NCBI GenBank assembly: GCA_964565705.1
Contig: CAZMGD010000001.1
Location: 1-64,000, forward strand
Reading direction: 5' to 3'
Source of the DNA: CAZMGD01 sp964565705
GTDB lineage: Bacteria > Actinomycetota > Acidimicrobiia > Acidimicrobiales > Ilumatobacteraceae
Length of the DNA stretch: 64,000 nucleotides
Shown: in pieces, positions 32,840-42,200 of the stretch
Layout: each line of letters opens with the position of its first letter
Numbering within the stretch: the first letter of the stretch is position 1
Made by a program: the position numbers and the translations under genes
Notes under the pieces: generated by a model
What the model was told of the DNA's origin: nothing
Databases searched by the model: none
Seen by the model: the letters and a program-made list of their open reading frames with translations, nothing else

Positions 32840-34023
32840 GGATCGCTCCTCGTCGTTGTTCGCTGACGGTCCGGGATCACTGTCGCTCCGTCGAGGGCGA
32901 CCACGGCGAAGTGCTCGACGCCGAGCAACCGTTCCAGCACGGCACTCGGCAAGAGGTCGCGATGCATGGCGTACTGCGAACGGTGGGCCACCAACGCCGC
33001 GACCTTGCGGTCGAGCACGGCGGTGACGTCGAGCGAGAGGTGTGACGGATCCTCGATGATCGTGCCGTGGTCCGGGGACGGCGCGACGCGGGCGCTTCGT
33101 GGTGCGGATGGACCTCGAGCCGCCGTCCTGCTCGACGCGCGGGGAGCGAAGACCAGGCAGGTGACGTCGCTGCGGGCGACGACATGCGCGTTGCGCGGCC
33201 GCCCGCTGGCCAGCCCGTCCTCGCCGACGAACGATCCAGCGCCGACCGTGTCCTGCAGGCGCATCGTGCCGTCGGGCCCTTCGATGAGGATGTCGACCTC
33301 TCCGGCCAGGATACAGAACAGCTCATTGGCCGGCTCGCCCTGCTCGATCACGTACGAGCGCACCGGGAACCACTCGACGGAGAGGTGGTCGGCGGCGAAC
33401 CCCAGCATCGACGAACCGTCAGCGAACAGCTTGAGCGAGTGCCCGAAGTCCGCCGAACCGGTGAACCGCCCGGTGCTCGCCAACCAGTCGACGAGCACGT
33501 CGACCAACATCTGCTCGCGCATCGGGAACCGAGCATGCAGAAGGCGCGGCGGATGCGCCATCCCCCGGACCGCGTCCAACACGGCTGCGCACGACGCCAC
33601 GTGGTCGGGATGGCCGGTTGCACCATCGGGACCGAAGGTCACGACGACATCGGGTCGGACCTCGTCGATGGCCGCTCGAGCGACCGTGGTCAGCTGGGTC
33701 AGCGGGAGTGTCGCGAGCCGGCCGTCGCCGAGGTCGAGGCACGTGACCTCGTCGACACCGAGGGCTGCAGCCGACTGACCGAGCTCCTTCAGGCGTACCG
33801 GACCGAGCGTTCGCCGCGTCGCGACCTCCGCGTCACGGATCTGACCGCCCTCGCCTTGCGTCAGCGAGACCAGCGCCGTCACCGCGCCGGCATCCGCGCA
33901 CCGTGCGAACGTGCCACCCACACAGAACACCTCGTCGTCCGGATGGGCGAAGATGCCGAGCACGCGCGGCGCGCGGTCGCCGCGGATCGTGCGCCCCCAC
34001 ACCCGCTCCAGATCTGGGTCCAC
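32836..34023 (-). CDS. PIG-L/LmbE deacetylase fused to a cyclic-nucleotide-binding domain
   Basis: This 395-residue protein has an N-terminal PIG-L (LmbE-like) zinc deacetylase domain (about 1-190) with A26-H-P-D-D-E31 and H138-P-D-H141. Residues about 200-310 form a cNMP-binding beta-roll (VIEQGEPANELFCILAGEVDILIEG, GSFVGEDGLASGRPRNAHVVARSDVTCLVF), followed by a basic linker and a tail (HRSQYAMHRDLLPSAVLERLLGVEHFAVV) that may complete the substrate site. PIG-L enzymes remove N-acetyl groups from sugars such as GlcNAc-inositol or mycothiol conjugates. The second domain suggests second-messenger control, an unusual fusion. GTG 34023 has GGGAGG 5 nt upstream; frames further upstream are antisense to the divergent gene. 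Confidence 0.82.
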   Translation of the reverse strand: MDPDLERVWGRTIRGDRAPRVLGIFAHPDDEVFCVGGTFARCADAGAVTALVSLTQGEGGQIRDAEVATRRTLGPVRLKELGQSAAALGVDEVTCLDLGDGRLATLPLTQLTTVARAAIDEVRPDVVVTFGPDGATGHPDHVASCAAVLDAVRGMAHPPRLLHARFPMREQMLVDVLVDWLASTGRFTGSADFGHSLKLFADGSSMLGFAADHLSVEWFPVRSYVIEQGEPANELFCILAGEVDILIEGPDGTMRLQDTVGAGSFVGEDGLASGRPRNAHVVARSDVTCLVFAPRASSRTAARGPSAPRSARVAPSPDHGTIIEDPSHLSLDVTAVLDRKVAALVAHRSQYAMHRDLLPSAVLERLLGVEHFAVVALDGATVIPDRQRTTTRSDP

Positions 34024-34149
34024 GTCCACCTCCCGGCGGTTGGTCCGACGCCCGTGGACTGCCACCCGAGCCAGCCACGTTCGCGACGAAGCGTAGCGCT
34101 CCGGGCCCTCCGGTTCGGAGTGGCTGCACCGGGCTGCTTCACTTGCGCG

Positions 34150-35637
34150 ATGGTGTTCGTGCCGGCAGGAGTGACCGCTGCGGAGGCAGCGTTCGCCGCG
34201 CGGCACCCCGAGTTCGATCCGGACGGATCGTTCGCCGCGCTCCGCCGCGACGAGTACGGGCGCCTCGACGCCGAAGACCAGGTGTACCTCGACTACACCG
34301 GCGGCGGACTCCACGGCGTCAGCCAGCTCGATGCGCACTTCGAACTGCTGCGCACCCGTGTGCTCGGCAACCCGCACTCGAACAACCCGACCTCGCTGGC
34401 GACCACGGCGCTGGTCGAAGCGGCGCGTCAGGCCGTCCACGAGTACTTCCGCGCCCCCGCGGAGGAGTACGTGTGCATCTTCACGGCCAACGCCAGCGCC
34501 GCCCTGAAGCTCGTCGGTGAGGCGTACCGGTTCGAGCCGGGCAGCACGTTCGCCCTCACGTTCGACAACCACAACTCGGTGAACGGCATCCGCGAGTTCG
34601 CCCGCCGCAAGGGCGCGCGAGTTGCCTACGTGCCGGTCGTCGCTCCCGAGCTGCGCCTCGACCGGCCGGCGATGTCCGCCGCGCTGGACGGTGCCGACCC
34701 GGCTCGCCACAACCTGCTCGCCTTTCCCGCCCAGTCCAACTTCTCGGGCGTGCAGCACCCGCTGGACCTCGTCGAAGAGGCCCACGCCCGCGGCTGGGAC
34801 GTGCTCGTCGACGCCGCCGCGTTCGTGCCGACCAACCGCCTCGACGTCGGGCGGGTGCGGCCGGACTTCGTGACCCTCTCGTTCTACAAGATGATGGGGT
34901 TCCCGACGGGTGTGGGTTGCCTGCTCGCCCGCAGGGACCGGATCGGGGCGCTCGTGCGGCCGTGGTTCGCCGGTGGCACGATCACGATCGCCTCCGTCCA
35001 GGGCGACGGTCACTTCCTGCACGACGACGAAGCCGCGTTCGAGGACGGCACCGTGGACTACCTGAACCTGCCGGCGGTCACGATCGGGTTGCGGCACCTC
35101 GAGCGCATCGGGCGCGACGCCACCCACGATCGGGTGATGGCCTTGACGGACTGGCTGCTCGGCTCGTTGACCGGGCTGTGCCACGCCAACGGCCGGCCCG
35201 TGGTGACGATCCACGGGCCCACCGACCTCACCGGCCGAGGCGGCACGGTCACGTTCGGGATGTCCGACGTCGACGGCCGCCCGATCGACGACCGGCGGGT
35301 CGAAGAGCTGGCCAACCGGGTCGGCATCTCACTGCGCACCGGCTGCTTCTGCAACCCCGGCGCGGGCGAGGTGGCCCACCACCTCGGCGCCGAGCAGATG
35401 ACCCGGTGGTTCGACCGCGGCGAGGCGGTGTCGTTCCTCGAGCTGCGCGAGCGCCTGTTCGCCGACTACGAGCTCCTCGTCGCGGCGATCCGCGTGTCGG
35501 TCGGCGTGGCGACGAACTTCGCCGACGTGTTCCGGCTGATGTGCTTCCTCCAGGGCTTCGTCGATCGCACGGTCGACGACATCGGCAGCGTCGAGTTCGT
35601 CTCCGACAACTGCCGCATCATCCGCGACTCCGCCTGA
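34150..35637 (+). CDS. Class V aminotransferase-fold sulfurase, MOCOS-like
   Basis: This 495-residue PLP enzyme of the cysteine desulfurase superfamily has an opening (YLDYTGGGLHGVSQL), PLP lysine K247 in LSFYKMMGFPTGVGCLL, and RTGCFCNPGA with C399/C401. These resemble the N-terminal domain of molybdenum-cofactor sulfurase, where a Cys in this loop carries the persulphide. The MOSC domain of full-length MOCOS is absent. Likely reaction: transfer of sulphur from cysteine to an acceptor, with molybdenum cofactor one candidate and thio-containing secondary metabolites another. It diverges from the PIG-L/DUF4395 unit, whose DUF4395 has redox cysteines, so a shared sulphur theme is possible. It ends at palindrome copy B. 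Confidence 0.8.
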   Translation: MVFVPAGVTAAEAAFAARHPEFDPDGSFAALRRDEYGRLDAEDQVYLDYTGGGLHGVSQLDAHFELLRTRVLGNPHSNNPTSLATTALVEAARQAVHEYFRAPAEEYVCIFTANASAALKLVGEAYRFEPGSTFALTFDNHNSVNGIREFARRKGARVAYVPVVAPELRLDRPAMSAALDGADPARHNLLAFPAQSNFSGVQHPLDLVEEAHARGWDVLVDAAAFVPTNRLDVGRVRPDFVTLSFYKMMGFPTGVGCLLARRDRIGALVRPWFAGGTITIASVQGDGHFLHDDEAAFEDGTVDYLNLPAVTIGLRHLERIGRDATHDRVMALTDWLLGSLTGLCHANGRPVVTIHGPTDLTGRGGTVTFGMSDVDGRPIDDRRVEELANRVGISLRTGCFCNPGAGEVAHHLGAEQMTRWFDRGEAVSFLELRERLFADYELLVAAIRVSVGVATNFADVFRLMCFLQGFVDRTVDDIGSVEFVSDNCRIIRDSA

Positions 35638-35642
35638 CGCAA

Positions 35643-35694
35643 GGTTCTCGGTCGGATTCTGGTCGCCCTGGCGACCAGAATCCGACCGAGAACC
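35643..35694. repeat. Palindromic repeat element, copy B (perfect 25-bp arms)
   Basis: A 25-base arm beginning GGTTCTCGGTCGGATTCTGG pairs perfectly with its complement across a 2-base centre (CT). It begins 5 nt after the sulfurase stop and lies 85 nt before the protease operon. With copy C (45201-45250) it brackets that operon; outer arms are identical to copies A and C. Probably a terminator in function, and a dispersed repeat in origin. Confidence 0.85.
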
Positions 35695-35736
35695 GGGGGG
35701 AGGAGGCAGCTGAACGACGGCAGCAGACTCTTTCGG

Positions 35737-35742
35737 TAGGGT
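35737..35742 (+). promoter_or_regulatory. Possible -10 box (TAGGGT) of the CHAT/STAND operon
   Basis: TAGGGT, matching the actinobacterial TANNNT -10 pattern, lies in the short gap between palindrome copy B and the first operon gene, about 38 nt before its ATG. No convincing -35 is seen (TGAACG at 35711 is 20 nt away). Tentative. Confidence 0.25.
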
Positions 35743-35779
35743 TCGCGCCGATCTCGCGATCGGGCGACGAGGGAGGGTG

Positions 35780-37156
35780 ATGCCGACGGATCCGGGCGTA
35801 GCGAGCGCGCGAGTGTCGCGTCGGCTCGACGAAGCTCGCGCGGATGTCGCCGCGGTGCGCACCGAACTGGACGACTGGCGCGCGGCGTGGGAGGCCTCGG
35901 TCGGCATCCGCTCGCACACCGCGCACCTCGGGCTGCTCGCCGCCGTGTTCGACGATCTGATCGGGACGGTGTCGAGCCAGATCGAGGCGATCGCCGCCGG
36001 GCCGCTGGAGGACGGCGCGGTGTACGCCGCGCTGCGAGATCTGGACGTTCCGCTGCTGTACGTCCGTCGGTTGTGGAACTGGTATTCGGAGAAGCTGGAC
36101 GGCCGCCTCGCTCCGAACGGCACCGAGACGCTCGAGCAGCAGGTGCTGCTCGCCGCCGACGAGGTCGTCTGGAGCGTCTGGAGCGCCGTGCTCCAACCCA
36201 TCACCCACCCGCTCCCGGCTGCGCCGCTGCCGTACCTCGCGCCCCTCGAGACGCCCACCGCGACGCCACCCGAGCAGTTCCCGCCGGACATGCGCCCGTC
36301 CAAGGACCCGCGCATCGAGGCGATCGTGAACGTGCTGCCGATCCCGGTCATCGGCGTGCCACCCGCCGCGGTGACCAGACCGTGGGACCTCGTGATCCTC
36401 GCTCACGAGACCGGTCACCAGATCATGTTCGCGCTCGACGCGCAGGGTCGGCTCCAGCAGCACGTGGCTGCGGCGTTCGGCGATGACGGGCGAGCAGCAT
36501 TGTGGAAGCCGTGGGTGAAGGAGTGCTTCGCCGATGCGGTGTCGGTGCTCGCGGTGGGACCGTCGACGACGTGGTCCGTCGCCGAGCTCGAAGAACGGCC
36601 GGCCACCGGCGATCTCGACCATCGACGCGACTACCCCCCGCCGATCGTCCGGCTCGCGCTGATCGACGAGGTGTCGCGCCTCGTCGGCACGGGCCGGCCG
36701 AAGTGGCTCACCGACAACGCGAGCGGCCTGCTCGCCCGGGCGTTCGGGGGTGAGACACCCGACGAATGGATGGCCGACGTCGAGCGGGTCGCGGATGCGC
36801 TCCTGTCCTGCGACCTCGGGGCAGGCGTCACGCTGCGCACCATCGCCACGTCGTCGACCCCGGGTCTCGTCAGCGGAGGGACGGCCGACGGGTGGTCGCT
36901 GGACCTGCTCGGCGCGCAACCGCCGAGCCCGGACACCCGCAGCGACGCGGCTCGCCTGTGCGTCGCCGGCGCGGCGACGGCTGCCGCCCGGACAGGATCG
37001 GCCGCCGATCGTGGACGGCTCGCCACCAACCTTCGAGCCGTGCTGCCCGAATGCCGTGCACCGGCCACGCGTGCGGTCGCCGCGACGTCCACCGTCGACG
37101 TCGTCGCCGAGGTTCGCCTGGCGTTCGAGCGCGAGCTGGCCAGGGTGGTCGCATGA
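35780..37156 (+). CDS. Putative zinc metallopeptidase (HETGH), first gene of the CHAT/STAND operon
   Basis: This 458-residue protein is not recognised beyond its active site. H209-E-T-G-H213 in LVILAHETGHQIMFAL is an HExxH zinc motif, and 35 residues later E248 in VKECFADAVSVLAVGP resembles the ExxxD glutamate helix of gluzincin peptidases. Residues about 5-45 (ARVSRRLDEARADVAAVRTELDDWRAAWE) are predicted coiled coil. No signal peptide or membrane helix, so it acts in the cytosol. The start ATG has GGGAGGG immediately upstream. The stop overlaps the CHAT gene as ATGA. A regulatory or effector protease working with the CHAT protease and the ATPase is inferred from this coupling. Confidence 0.7.
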   Translation: MPTDPGVASARVSRRLDEARADVAAVRTELDDWRAAWEASVGIRSHTAHLGLLAAVFDDLIGTVSSQIEAIAAGPLEDGAVYAALRDLDVPLLYVRRLWNWYSEKLDGRLAPNGTETLEQQVLLAADEVVWSVWSAVLQPITHPLPAAPLPYLAPLETPTATPPEQFPPDMRPSKDPRIEAIVNVLPIPVIGVPPAAVTRPWDLVILAHETGHQIMFALDAQGRLQQHVAAAFGDDGRAALWKPWVKECFADAVSVLAVGPSTTWSVAELEERPATGDLDHRRDYPPPIVRLALIDEVSRLVGTGRPKWLTDNASGLLARAFGGETPDEWMADVERVADALLSCDLGAGVTLRTIATSSTPGLVSGGTADGWSLDLLGAQPPSPDTRSDAARLCVAGAATAAARTGSAADRGRLATNLRAVLPECRAPATRAVAATSTVDVVAEVRLAFERELARVVA

Positions 37157-39231
37157 TCGAACGGTTCGTGATCACGCTGCAGCGGGGCGAGCAGGGAGTC
37201 GAGGCTCGCATCACGAACGGCGTGACGGAGATCGCACGCCGTGACATCGAGCTCGTCGAGGGCGGTGACCGAGTCCTCGCCGTGCGCCCGACATCGCCGA
37301 CACCCGGTGGTCCGGCTGATGCGCTCGTCGGCGCGGACACCGCCCCACTGCTCGACCTGCTGGCCACCGCTCGGGCGAGGACCATCGATGCGGTGGCACT
37401 GCGCGCCTACGGCGCCTTGCTGTTCGACACGGTGCTCGACGCCGACACGTGGCGAACGATCCGTGAGAGCGTCCCTGCGGGCGGCACCATCGAGCTCGGC
37501 ATCGAGACCGGGCCGGGCCTCGACGCTCTGCACGACCTGCACTGGGAACTGCTGCACGACGGCTCCGGCTACGTGTCGCTGCAAGCGTCACCCGCGGTGT
37601 GCGTGGTGCGGGTCGCCCACGGCGCTCCCTCCTCGGATCCGCGGACCCTGACCCACGAACCCCGCCTCCTGTTCGCCGTCGGGACTGCCCTCAACGACGT
37701 CAGCATCCAGCCCGGCGCCGAGTTCATGGGGATCCTTCGCCGCCTGGAGATCCGCGACGGGCGGGTGCATCCGAAGGTGGTCGTCGAGGCGACCCGAACG
37801 AAGCTGCGCGAGGCGCTCGCCGAGTTCCGTCCCGACATCGTCCACGTCGTCGCCCACGGCGAGTTCGTCAACGTCAGCCAGTCCGCGGTCCTCCACCTCC
37901 GGCCGGAGACCTCGGGGGCGGCGACCGACCGGGTGTCCGCCGACGACCTGGCGAAGACGTTGGGCGTGGCGAACCGACCGTTGATCGTCGTCCTCAGTGC
38001 CTGCGACACCGCCGTCGGGGGCACCGAGGGCACGCCGTCGATGGCGACCGCCCTGGTCGGCAGCGGCATCCCGATCGTGGTCGCGATGGGCGGTGCGGTG
38101 GCGGACAAGGCCTGCAGGATGTTCTCGCGAGCGATCGTGGGTGGCGTGGCCGGCAAGGGAGCGCTCACGTCGGTCGTGGCGAGCGGGCGCCGCGCCGCGT
38201 TCACCGACTCGAGCGGCGTCGCCTCGATCGACTGGGCATTGCCGCAGCTCCACGTGTCGCGCGACGTGCCGGTCGGGTTCCGCGTGGTGGACCGGACCGC
38301 GACGGAGGAAACCCAGCGTGTCCTGGCCTGCTTCGACCTCGGCCGGAACCCGGTGTTCTGCGGGCGGACGAACTTCCTCGAGCTCCTCGAGGAGGTGGTC
38401 GATCCGGCCAGCGACCTGCGCGCACTCGGTGCGATCGTGACCGGTCGCCCCCAGGGCAACGGTTCGGAGCGGCTGCTCCGCGAGCTGGCGCTGCGCGCCC
38501 TGCGCTCCGGCCAGGTGCCGCTGTTCCTCCACTTCACGACGTCGGACGACGATCGACCGGTCGACGCGGTGTCGTTCGGGAACGCGGTTCGGCGCCTGAT
38601 CGCACGCCTGCGCAGCGACGTGCTGCTGCAGGCCTCGCCGGTCGTCCCGTTCCCGGACGGTTGCCCACCGGAGCAGATCGCAGCGGATGTGAGCGCGGAA
38701 GCCCTCGCGTTTGCCGCCGACCTGGCAGGCACGGCACCGTTCGCCGCCAACCCGCGGCCGCTGCTGCTCATGTCGCAGATCCACCTGTGGGATCGGGCCT
38801 GCGACTTCGTGCTGTCCAAGATCGTGACGTCGTCGTTCACCGCCAAGGTCCCGGTGGTGTACTCCGGTGCCGCCACCCACGAGACCGGGCAGCGCGTCAA
38901 GCAGGCCTGGGAGGCGCACCGCGAGGACGAGGGGATCGGCTGGCTCGAACTGCTTCCCCTCGACCGCTGGGCGCCGCACGAGGAGGAGGTCATCTACCCG
39001 TGGCTCCTGCTCAACCCGATCAAGTTCGACGGTGTCCGCCCACCCGCCTACACGCGGGTGCCCACGGCGGGGACCATGTGGCTCGACTCGTGCAGCAATC
39101 GTCTGAAGGCGTACCCGCTGTTCGACCGCGACCTCTACCAGTGGGCCAAGGACACGGGCGCCGCGGCGAACTGGTTCCAAGCAAACGACGACGAGAGCGC
39201 CCTCGCCAACTTCGCGGAGCTCGCCGAGTGA
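37153..39231 (+). CDS. CHAT-domain (caspase-like) protease with a degenerate NTPase-like C-terminal half
   Basis: In this 692-residue protein residues about 170-390 form a CHAT domain, a clan CD caspase-like fold: H235 in IVHVVAHGEF and C284 in LIVVLSACDTAVGG are the expected catalytic dyad. The N-terminal 170 residues include VHLHWELL-like core strands (LHDLHWELLHDGSGYVSL), usual before CHAT. From about 400 on, FCGRTNFLELLEEVVDPASDLRALGAIVTGRPQGNGSERLLRELALRAL imitates the start of a STAND ATPase, but the P-loop equivalent, G431-RPQGNGS438, lacks the Walker lysine. This half may dock on the active ATPase encoded next. Overlaps both neighbours (ATGA before, GTGA after). Confidence 0.85.
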   Translation: MIERFVITLQRGEQGVEARITNGVTEIARRDIELVEGGDRVLAVRPTSPTPGGPADALVGADTAPLLDLLATARARTIDAVALRAYGALLFDTVLDADTWRTIRESVPAGGTIELGIETGPGLDALHDLHWELLHDGSGYVSLQASPAVCVVRVAHGAPSSDPRTLTHEPRLLFAVGTALNDVSIQPGAEFMGILRRLEIRDGRVHPKVVVEATRTKLREALAEFRPDIVHVVAHGEFVNVSQSAVLHLRPETSGAATDRVSADDLAKTLGVANRPLIVVLSACDTAVGGTEGTPSMATALVGSGIPIVVAMGGAVADKACRMFSRAIVGGVAGKGALTSVVASGRRAAFTDSSGVASIDWALPQLHVSRDVPVGFRVVDRTATEETQRVLACFDLGRNPVFCGRTNFLELLEEVVDPASDLRALGAIVTGRPQGNGSERLLRELALRALRSGQVPLFLHFTTSDDDRPVDAVSFGNAVRRLIARLRSDVLLQASPVVPFPDGCPPEQIAADVSAEALAFAADLAGTAPFAANPRPLLLMSQIHLWDRACDFVLSKIVTSSFTAKVPVVYSGAATHETGQRVKQAWEAHREDEGIGWLELLPLDRWAPHEEEVIYPWLLLNPIKFDGVRPPAYTRVPTAGTMWLDSCSNRLKAYPLFDRDLYQWAKDTGAAANWFQANDDESALANFAELAE

Positions 39232-42200
39232 CGGCCCCCGAGCTGGACCCGGCATCGGTCGCGCTGCTGTCCCTCGCCGCGCCGCCGATCTGGACCGACT
39301 CGATCGCGCGTGCGCTGCCGGCGGGGGTCAGCTTCCCCGTCGAGGATCTGCGCGCCTACGTCGACGATGCGGTGGACTGCGGGGTCGCCGAACGACGCCG
39401 CACCCTGGACGCCGGTGGGAGCACCGAGCTGCGGTTCTGGGTGACTCCGCTCGAACGCCGTCGCATCCTCGAGCGGCTGCAGAGCGAGCTCGGCGCACAG
39501 GAGGTCATCGATGCCAGCTCCACCCTCGCTCGTTCCGTGCTCGACCTGGGGCCCGAAGCCGCCGACCTCCCACCGGCTCTCAGGGACTGGGCGTCGCTGA
39601 CCGCCGCCGCGGAGACCGACGGCAACCCGTCGGTCCAGCTGCTCGATCGCGTGCGCGCGGAGGTCGAGGGTGGGCACCTGGCGCGAGCGCAGGAGTGGTG
39701 CGCCGTCGGCGAAGCGCTGACCCCGCTGTTCCAGGGTTCGATGGAGGTGGCACTCGCCCGGAGCAACCGGGTGATCGAGCGTGGCTACCGGCAACGGGCT
39801 GACGAGGCCCTGCTCGGCCGCTACCTCCGGCGCCCCTCGATCGACGACGCAGTGCTGAGGATGTTGAACGGCCGCGACGCGTCGTGGCTGCACCTGCACG
39901 GCCCGGGCGGCGTCGGCAAGTCGATGCTGGTGCGCGACCTCGGCGCTGGCCGCTTCGCCGAGCATCACTACCGGGACGAGCCCCTCGTCGTCGCACGCGT
40001 CGACTTCGATCTCCTCGATCCGGAGTTCCCGGTGCGCCAGCCAGCGGAGCTGCTGCTCGCGCTGGCCGACGACCTCGGCCTGGCTGCCGCCACCAATCCC
40101 GATGCCGACGCCGAGCTGTCGAGGTTCCACCCGGCAGCGATCACCGCCCACGAGGCGTTGAGCGCGATGCGTGGGCGCAACGTCAGCCTCGACGAGACGC
40201 TCGAGCATCCCGCCGTCGGAGACGCGATCGATCGGTTCGCCGACACGATCGCCGCGTTCGGCTCGCGAGTGCTGCTCGTGCTCGACACCTGCGAAGAGCT
40301 CGCCAAGGCATACCCCGGCTACGAGGTGTCGCCCGCCGTCGAGGCGACGTACCGCATCCTCGACCGCGTGCGATCCCGGGCCCCCGACGTCCGCGTGCTG
40401 TTCTGCGGCCGCCGGACGCTCCCGCCGCACGACGGGCTGGTTGCCCACCAACTACGGGGGTTCGAAGCCGACGAGGCGCGGAGGTTCCTGCGCGCCGCGG
40501 CACCCGTCGAGCTCGACGACGAGCTGGTCGCGGCGATCCTCGAGCAGTCGCCGGCCGTCGAGGAACCGGATCGCTACAACCCGTTCGATCTCGACATGTA
40601 CCTGACCTGGATCGTGGACGCGGCGCGCACCGGCGAGGAACCGGTCGACGCGAACGTCGTTCGCAGCGGGGGACGCGACGCATACGTGGAACGCCGCATC
40701 GTGCAACGGCTGCGAACCTCCCACCAGCGGATCGACTGGCACCTGCTCGACGCCCTGCCCGCGATCAGCGCGCTCGGCGCGGTGACTCGTGAGTCGTTGG
40801 CAGCCGTCACCGGCGACGAGCTGGTCGACGAGGTGTTCGCCGAGCTCGCCAAGCAGGAGTGGGTGGGGCGCGACCACACCGCCACCGGGACGTTGGCGGT
40901 CAAGTCCGGCATGCTGCGGCGGCTTCGTTCCTACTACGGCGCGCCGGCACGGACGGAGGCCGTCGTGCGGGCGATGGATGGCCTGGCCGATCGTCTCGCC
41001 GGCACACTCGGCGATCGAGGGCGCGCCCACCTCCCGGAGACGGCCAGCGTCGTCGGTGCGTTGCGGATCTCGGAACCGCACACGGCTGCCGAGCTGTGGG
41101 AACGACTGGTCGACCGCGTCGAACGTGACGACGAGTGGGCGTCGTGGATGCTGAAGACCGCAGCCGAGGTCGACGGCGCGTCCGCCGAGGAGCGGTGGCC
41201 ATCGCGTCCCGCGCTGCGGGCCTCGGTCACCGCGGCGATGTGCGCCGCGCTGCGCCGAACGCAGCGCTCGTTCGACCCGTCCGGATCATGGTCGCTCGTG
41301 AGCGACACCGCCGGTGACCATCCGGTCCCGGAGAGGCGGGCCGAGCTGGCGGCTCGCGCTGCACTCGGACACCACGAGCTACCCACCGACGATGCGCCGG
41401 TGAACGCACGCGTGATCGCTGCCGCGGTCGACGCGGTGGATCGGTCGACGGAAGCGGGCGACGACGAGCGGGCACTCGCGATCATGGACGGGCCGCACTT
41501 CGCCGCCGCCCGCGCGGGTGCAGGCGGCGAAGCACTGCGCCTGTGGGCCGAGAACCTGCTGCTCCGCATGTCTGAGGCCAGCCACCCGCCGAGGGAGTGG
41601 GTCGATCTCGATCGGTCGGTACCGCCCGCACCCGCATACCCCGACTGGCTGCCCCCCGCCGAGCTCGCCGGCCGGATCGCGCTCGAACAGGCGGTCTGGG
41701 CCCGTTCGGCAGGCGTGCCGCTGGACCAGGTGCCGCTCGACGACTGGGAACGCCACGTCTCCGACCGCCTCGACCAGATCGACGGCGATCGGCTGGCGTC
41801 GGCCTGCCTGCGCCTCCGCCTGGCGTGGCGGCCCCTCACCGCCGACGAGCTCGCCGGGGTCCGAGATCTGCCATACGTGCCGGGCATGCACGCGACCTGC
41901 CGCGTCCACGAGATCGTCCCCCCGCTGTTCGCGACGGTGGCCGAAGGCCTGCTCGGCGTGGGTGAGGCCGAGGCAGCGATGCGCCTCGTCGACTCCTTTC
42001 GGGAATCGGCGGTCGGCGGTCGCCGGCTCGAGGTGGATGCCGGCACCCAACTGGCCGCCGACGTCGCCGCAGTGTCGATCGCGCGGCAGCTGCGCGATCC
42101 ATCCTCGCCGGCCGTGCGCCGCTCCGCCACGCCCGATGCTCCCGAACCGGTGCGCCACGCGGCGATCCGCGCACTGGTCGTGCTCGGCGGACCGGAACGG

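Noticed and set aside
32836..35214. 792-codon open frame that would extend the PIG-L/cNMP protein upstream
   Set aside because: The extra N-terminal part is antisense to the conserved sulfurase gene and low in complexity; a GTG with GGGAGG at 34023 gives a natural protein start.
37599..39227. Extension of the STAND ATPase by about 540 residues upstream
   Set aside because: That part is frame-shifted within the conserved CHAT gene and rich in R/G/P; the GTGA overlap at 39228 fits the operon pattern.
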